From Gammaproteobacteria bacterium (GTDB lineage Bacteria > Pseudomonadota > Gammaproteobacteria > Pseudomonadales > Azotimanducaceae): DNA of 10,234 nucleotides. The notes below the pieces were generated by a model. The model saw only the letters and a program-made list of their open reading frames with translations, ran no database searches and was not told the DNA's origin. A program made the position numbers and the translations under genes. The first letter of the stretch is position 1; each line of letters opens with the position of its first letter. Below are positions 7,295 to 10,234 of the stretch, in pieces. The stretch covers positions 1 through 10,234 of the forward strand of contig JAPUJX010000198.1 in the NCBI GenBank assembly GCA_027295975.1, read 5' to 3'.

Positions 7295-7555
7295 TCAGAT
7301 TATTCCCCGCACGTATAACTGGCGGACTCGGCGCGCGGCAATGTCGGCAAAATCCTGCTGGTCATCCGCGGAGACATCGGTAGGGTCGAGACGCACGGTT
7401 TTCAGACCTTCATCCAGACATTTGATGGTCAGCGTCACCCGCCCGATTTCGGCAACCGCTACTACGTGGTATTCGAAGGTTCGAAGTTCGGAGTCACCCA
7501 CATCGAAGTCGGTGACTCGAGTCCAGTCCTGGAGAATTTGTCGTTGTTGCAACAT
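7295..7555 (-). CDS. Small hypothetical protein (86 aa)
   Basis: I do not recognise this short soluble protein. It has no signal peptide or membrane helix. It is rich in acidic and basic residues with a beta-strand-like centre (YHVVAVAEIGRVTLTIKCLD at 29-48) and a helical C-terminus (DQQDFADIAARRVRQLYVR at 65-83). The evidence that it is a gene is mainly its position: its TGA is one base before the ATG of the pseudopilin-like gene on the same strand, the spacing of a coupled pair, and no better frame occupies the stretch. The ATG at 7555 has only a weak GAG four bases upstream. A 134-bp gap separates it from the PLP-enzyme gene, so it may have its own promoter. Confidence 0.65.
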   Translation of the reverse strand: MLQQRQILQDWTRVTDFDVGDSELRTFEYHVVAVAEIGRVTLTIKCLDEGLKTVRLDPTDVSADDQQDFADIAARRVRQLYVRGII

Positions 7556-7567
7556 GGCTCAAGCAGG

Positions 7568-7585
7568 TAATTCTTGAGAGAATTA
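7568..7585. promoter_or_regulatory. Perfect 7-4-7 inverted repeat, possible operator
   Basis: TAATTCT and AGAATTA flank a four-base centre, 13 bases upstream of the 86-aa gene. On the minus strand a -10-like CATAAT (7582-7587) overlaps one arm. No convincing -35 box lies at the right distance, so the promoter is weakly supported. The symmetry could bind a dimeric repressor, but arms this short and AT-rich can arise by chance. Confidence 0.25.
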
Positions 7586-7689
7586 TGCTCGCAAGCCGCG
7601 GCACAAGTTGTGATGCGCGTCATCAACAATCCGAGCTTCACCCAACGTTTTTCAAACTAATCCAAGGCCGGGACAAATATTGGCCGTCA

Positions 7690-8928
7690 CTATCCCGTCT
7701 GATGAAATACCGGCCAGCGATCGGTGAACGTACCGCCTTTGACCGCAAGAAGATCACCAAACTGCAACATGACGAATTCGCTCTGAGTCGGTCGCAGAAA
7801 CACATAATCGTCCACCCGGAGATCGACCTTGCGCGAGGTCGTGATAGGGCTCTGGTTGGTGCTCTGATAGATGGGTTCGCCGACCTCAGCGGGTGAAACC
7901 ATCCGGGCTTTCCAATAACCACCATAAATATAATACAAACGCTGCATGAGGTCGGGTGCATCAGGCAGGTATGGATTACCGTCGTAACGTTTCAACACCG
8001 GAGTGGCGATGAACAATGCCGGTAGATTGTCGCTGAGATGGAAGGTATCGAAATCGGTGGGCATGACCACGCCCGAACCCGCGGACAGATCGTTCATCGT
8101 CTTGTCACGTTCGTAGATCCTGAGGGTGTGACTGCCGGCGCCGTTGAGAGTCAGCCCATTCACCTCGACACCAGCCGTTCGCGCACCGTCGAGAAACCCG
8201 CGGTAGACGCCGAGCACGTCCTGTACCGCCGGATGATCCAGAGACGCTTTTTGCCCCGTCAGATGTGGCTCATAACCCATGAATCCGGAGAAACTCAAAT
8301 GTTCAGGGTCCCCCTGAATCACCTTCAGTACAGAGCCGAGGGCGGCCGGTTCCGGTAACCCGCCTCGATGTAATCCCACATCGATCTCGAGATTAACCCG
8401 CATCCTCACACCCAGTTCCCTGGCGAGAGCCTGGTATTGCAACAGCCTTTCCCGGGAGTCGATCAACCACTGCACCTGGTTCGCGGCATCGAAGGTTGTC
8501 TCCCCCAACTTCCGATAAAACGTTCGCGCGGCCCGCACCGGCATGGGTTTACCGAGCAGGGCATCGGCGTTCGGAAAAGCATCTGCGATCGCATTCAAAA
8601 AGGGTTGATGAAACACCATCAGTGAACGCGTTTTCGCCCGCCGCAGAACGTTTTCCAACAGCCCCACCGAGGGCAGCGATTTCACTACCACGCGATAGGT
8701 CTTCTCCGGTCCAACCGAAGAAGTGAGCACATCGATGTTGTGATTCATGCGCTCGGTATCGATCAACATCACCGGCCGACCAGGACCCTCCCGTTTGAGC
8801 AGATCGTTCAGGCCCGAAAAGTACGCATCATGCGCTGCCGCCGGCGCATACGGCGACCAGAGCAGAGAACCGCTACCCACCGCAGTGGCTAGACCCGCCG
8901 TCCCTTTGAGCAATTCGCGGCGTTTCAT
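7690..8928 (-). CDS. Tat-exported PLP enzyme, alanine racemase-N / D-threonine aldolase-like
   Basis: The 412-residue product begins with a twin-arginine signal (KRRELLK at 2-8, hydrophobic to about 31), which suits export of a protein that binds its cofactor in the cytoplasm. Residues 50-290 form a fold III PLP barrel: VMLIDTERMNHNI at 53-65, the likely Schiff-base lysine K83 in RVVVKSLPS, EIDVGLHRGG at 181-190, GFMGYEPHL at 215-223 and the phosphate-binding NGAGSHT at 262-268. A C-terminal beta domain follows. D-threonine aldolases and D-serine dehydratases carry a His-x-Cys/Asp metal motif near the C-terminus; here that region (385-408) reads FGDLLAVKGGTFTDRWPVF with no such motif, so the reaction may differ. 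The ATG at 8928 follows a GGGGGGA five bases upstream. It is 37 bases downstream of the FAD-oxidase gene on the same strand, very probably one operon. Confidence 0.9.
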   Translation of the reverse strand: MKRRELLKGTAGLATAVGSGSLLWSPYAPAAAHDAYFSGLNDLLKREGPGRPVMLIDTERMNHNIDVLTSSVGPEKTYRVVVKSLPSVGLLENVLRRAKTRSLMVFHQPFLNAIADAFPNADALLGKPMPVRAARTFYRKLGETTFDAANQVQWLIDSRERLLQYQALARELGVRMRVNLEIDVGLHRGGLPEPAALGSVLKVIQGDPEHLSFSGFMGYEPHLTGQKASLDHPAVQDVLGVYRGFLDGARTAGVEVNGLTLNGAGSHTLRIYERDKTMNDLSAGSGVVMPTDFDTFHLSDNLPALFIATPVLKRYDGNPYLPDAPDLMQRLYYIYGGYWKARMVSPAEVGEPIYQSTNQSPITTSRKVDLRVDDYVFLRPTQSEFVMLQFGDLLAVKGGTFTDRWPVFHQTG

Positions 8929-8965
8929 ATTGTTCCCCCCGTTTCCTCCCGTCCCTGTTGGTCAC

Positions 8966-10234
8966 TCAGCTCAGGAAGAGGTTGCGTAAATGTTCGTTGA
9001 GCATACGCCCCGTCGGATCCAGACCCTCACGGATCTCCTGAAAGTCTCTGAAACGGGGATAGAGGCGGCTCAGTTGTTCGGCACCCAGCGAATGTACTTT
9101 GCCCCAATGTGGTCTGCCGCCGTATTTCCAGAAGATCGGCTCGATCAACTCGAAGTATGGCCGGTAATCTTCCTCCGCCGTGCGGTGAATGGAGATCGCC
9201 GCGTGGTCTTCGTCACCCGAACTCATACCGAGCCAGGTATCGTCTCTACTGACGTAGCGGTACTCGAGGGGGAAAACAACGTCTACTTCCTTCTCGATGA
9301 TCAAATGCAAAACCTCCCGCAGACATTCGGCACCGGCTTCGATGGGCACGGAATACTCCATCTCGTTGAAGCGATTGTTTCGAATATTGCTCAGAATTTT
9401 GTACGACACATCCACCGCCTCGCTGGGGGCAATTTGTTCCGCGAGCGCATTCACAAGGGGCAAACGTTCCCGCGGAGGGACCTCGGTCCAACCGCGCATG
9501 GCTTCGCCAAAAGCCGCATCCTCTTCCGGCGAGGGCGGCGGGTTGTTGATGGGATCGGTAGTCTCGTCGATGGCCAGGGTGATGGCGTAATCCGAGTGGG
9601 TGAGCGGGAACATCTCGAAATGCCGGTGTTTCGCCGCAGACTCGTCGAATCCATCGAGTACGTCCTCAATAGGCTGGATCCAGCTTTTCGATTTGAGCCG
9701 ATAACTGCCGCGATTCTGTAACGTCATCCGGGTAATCACCCCGAGGGAACCGAGACTCACCCGCGCGGCATCGAAGAGGTCCCGATTTTCATCGGCGCTC
9801 ACATCGATGAGTTCGCCGTTCGGCGTGACGAGCCTCAGGTTCGTCACGTAACCGGAAAGACAGGTGAAGCCGATGCCCGTCCCGTGAGTTGCGGTTGCGG
9901 TTGCGCCTGCAAGGGTCTGACGATCGATGTCCGGCAGGTTGAACATGCCTTGCCCTGCTCCTTCCAGCACCACCCCCATATCTCCGAGCCGGCTGCCGGC
10001 GCCGAACGTTGCCCGCATCGTTCCGGGGTCATGATCGAGCATTCCGGCCAGTTGATCGATCACGACGATGTGGCCGTCGGTGGGTACCAGCGGAGTGAAA
10101 GAATGGCCCGAGCCCACCGGTCGGATGGGACCGCTGGTGGAGTTGAGGAATTCCATCAGCTCAGCTTCCGAAGACGGCGCAAAGCGGCCCGCGGGATTTG
10201 CCACGCCACCGCCGGACCAGTTGCGCCATGGCAC
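8966..10234 (-). CDS. FAD-linked sugar-lactone/alditol oxidase, D-arabinono-1,4-lactone oxidase family (5' end cut by window)
   Basis: At least 422 residues are present and the frame is open to the window edge. The edge codon is GTG, so the true start may lie further upstream, perhaps with a Tat signal like its partner. The N-terminal PCMH-type FAD domain contains PVGSGHSFTPL, where H44 (counted from the edge) is the likely covalent flavin histidine, and DIDRQTLAGATATATHGTG. The C-terminal ALO domain (PF04030) ends with GGRPHWGKVH at 372-381, a conserved motif of lactone and alditol oxidases that helps place the substrate next to the flavin. Relatives oxidise aldonolactones or polyols with O2 or another acceptor. 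It is the upstream member of an operon with the exported PLP enzyme. The substrate cannot be read from sequence. Confidence 0.92.
   Translation of the reverse strand: MPWRNWSGGGVANPAGRFAPSSEAELMEFLNSTSGPIRPVGSGHSFTPLVPTDGHIVVIDQLAGMLDHDPGTMRATFGAGSRLGDMGVVLEGAGQGMFNLPDIDRQTLAGATATATHGTGIGFTCLSGYVTNLRLVTPNGELIDVSADENRDLFDAARVSLGSLGVITRMTLQNRGSYRLKSKSWIQPIEDVLDGFDESAAKHRHFEMFPLTHSDYAITLAIDETTDPINNPPPSPEEDAAFGEAMRGWTEVPPRERLPLVNALAEQIAPSEAVDVSYKILSNIRNNRFNEMEYSVPIEAGAECLREVLHLIIEKEVDVVFPLEYRYVSRDDTWLGMSSGDEDHAAISIHRTAEEDYRPYFELIEPIFWKYGGRPHWGKVHSLGAEQLSRLYPRFRDFQEIREGLDPTGRMLNEHLRNLFLS

Noticed and set aside
6730..7383. Plus-strand frame of 217 codons
   Set aside because: It overlaps the end of the gene at 6096 and runs antisense to the pseudopilin-like gene, which has the better motifs.
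7661..7685. CCAA...TTGG inverted repeat after the PLP-enzyme gene as terminator
   Set aside because: The stem is four bases with a long loop and no T-run in a suitable place.
8990..9721. Plus-strand frame of 243 codons
   Set aside because: Antisense to the FAD-oxidase gene, whose motifs are unmistakable.

Overview
The window comes from a Gram-negative bacterium, most likely a gammaproteobacterium, possibly marine. I infer this from the protein families, two Tat-type signal peptides, a signal peptidase I-type leader, a type II secretion pseudopilin-like domain and a moderately high GC content. None of these fixes the taxon. Ten protein-coding genes can be supported, two of them cut by the window edges. 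No tRNA, rRNA, CRISPR array, IS element or phage gene was seen.

Layout. (1) Positions 1-1574, minus: a long gene without a usable ATG, encoding a TIR domain, one membrane helix, a TolB-like domain and TPR repeats; its 3' end is outside the window. (2) Positions 1659-2996, plus, divergent from it: an acyl-CoA dehydrogenase-family flavoprotein. (3) Positions 3026-5907, minus: a tight three-gene operon transcribed as MFS permease (NHS/nucleoside-H+-symporter type), then a Tat-exported xylose-isomerase-like TIM-barrel protein, then a secreted DUF1080 (3-keto-disaccharide hydrolase-like) protein. (4) Positions 6096-6800, plus: a membrane-anchored protein that I do not recognise, AT-richer than its neighbours. 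(5) Positions 6847-7555, minus: a two-gene unit of an 86-aa hypothetical protein followed by a small anchored protein with a GspG-like C-terminal domain. (6) Positions 7690-10234, minus: an FAD-linked sugar-lactone oxidase (5' end outside the window) followed 37 bp later by a Tat-exported PLP enzyme of the alanine racemase-N/D-threonine aldolase type.

How the genes may work together. The operon in (3) resembles the sugar-processing sets in which glycosides are handled through 3-keto intermediates: a cell-envelope DUF1080 protein and a TIM-barrel lyase/isomerase act on the sugar and a permease imports the product. The Gfo/Idh or GMC oxidoreductase expected to make the 3-keto sugar is not in the window. 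The pair in (6) suggests periplasmic oxidation of a polyol or lactone coupled to PLP chemistry on an amino-acid-like substrate; the reaction is unknown. The TIR-TolB-TPR protein looks like an envelope-anchored signalling or NAD-cleaving protein.

The most interesting points are the TIR gene, which is easily missed because it has no ATG start; the exported PLP enzyme without the usual metal-binding motif; the pseudopilin-like protein without a prepilin peptide; the sugar operon with no visible oxidoreductase; and a short REP-like sequence between convergent genes. No clearly undescribed multi-gene system was identified.
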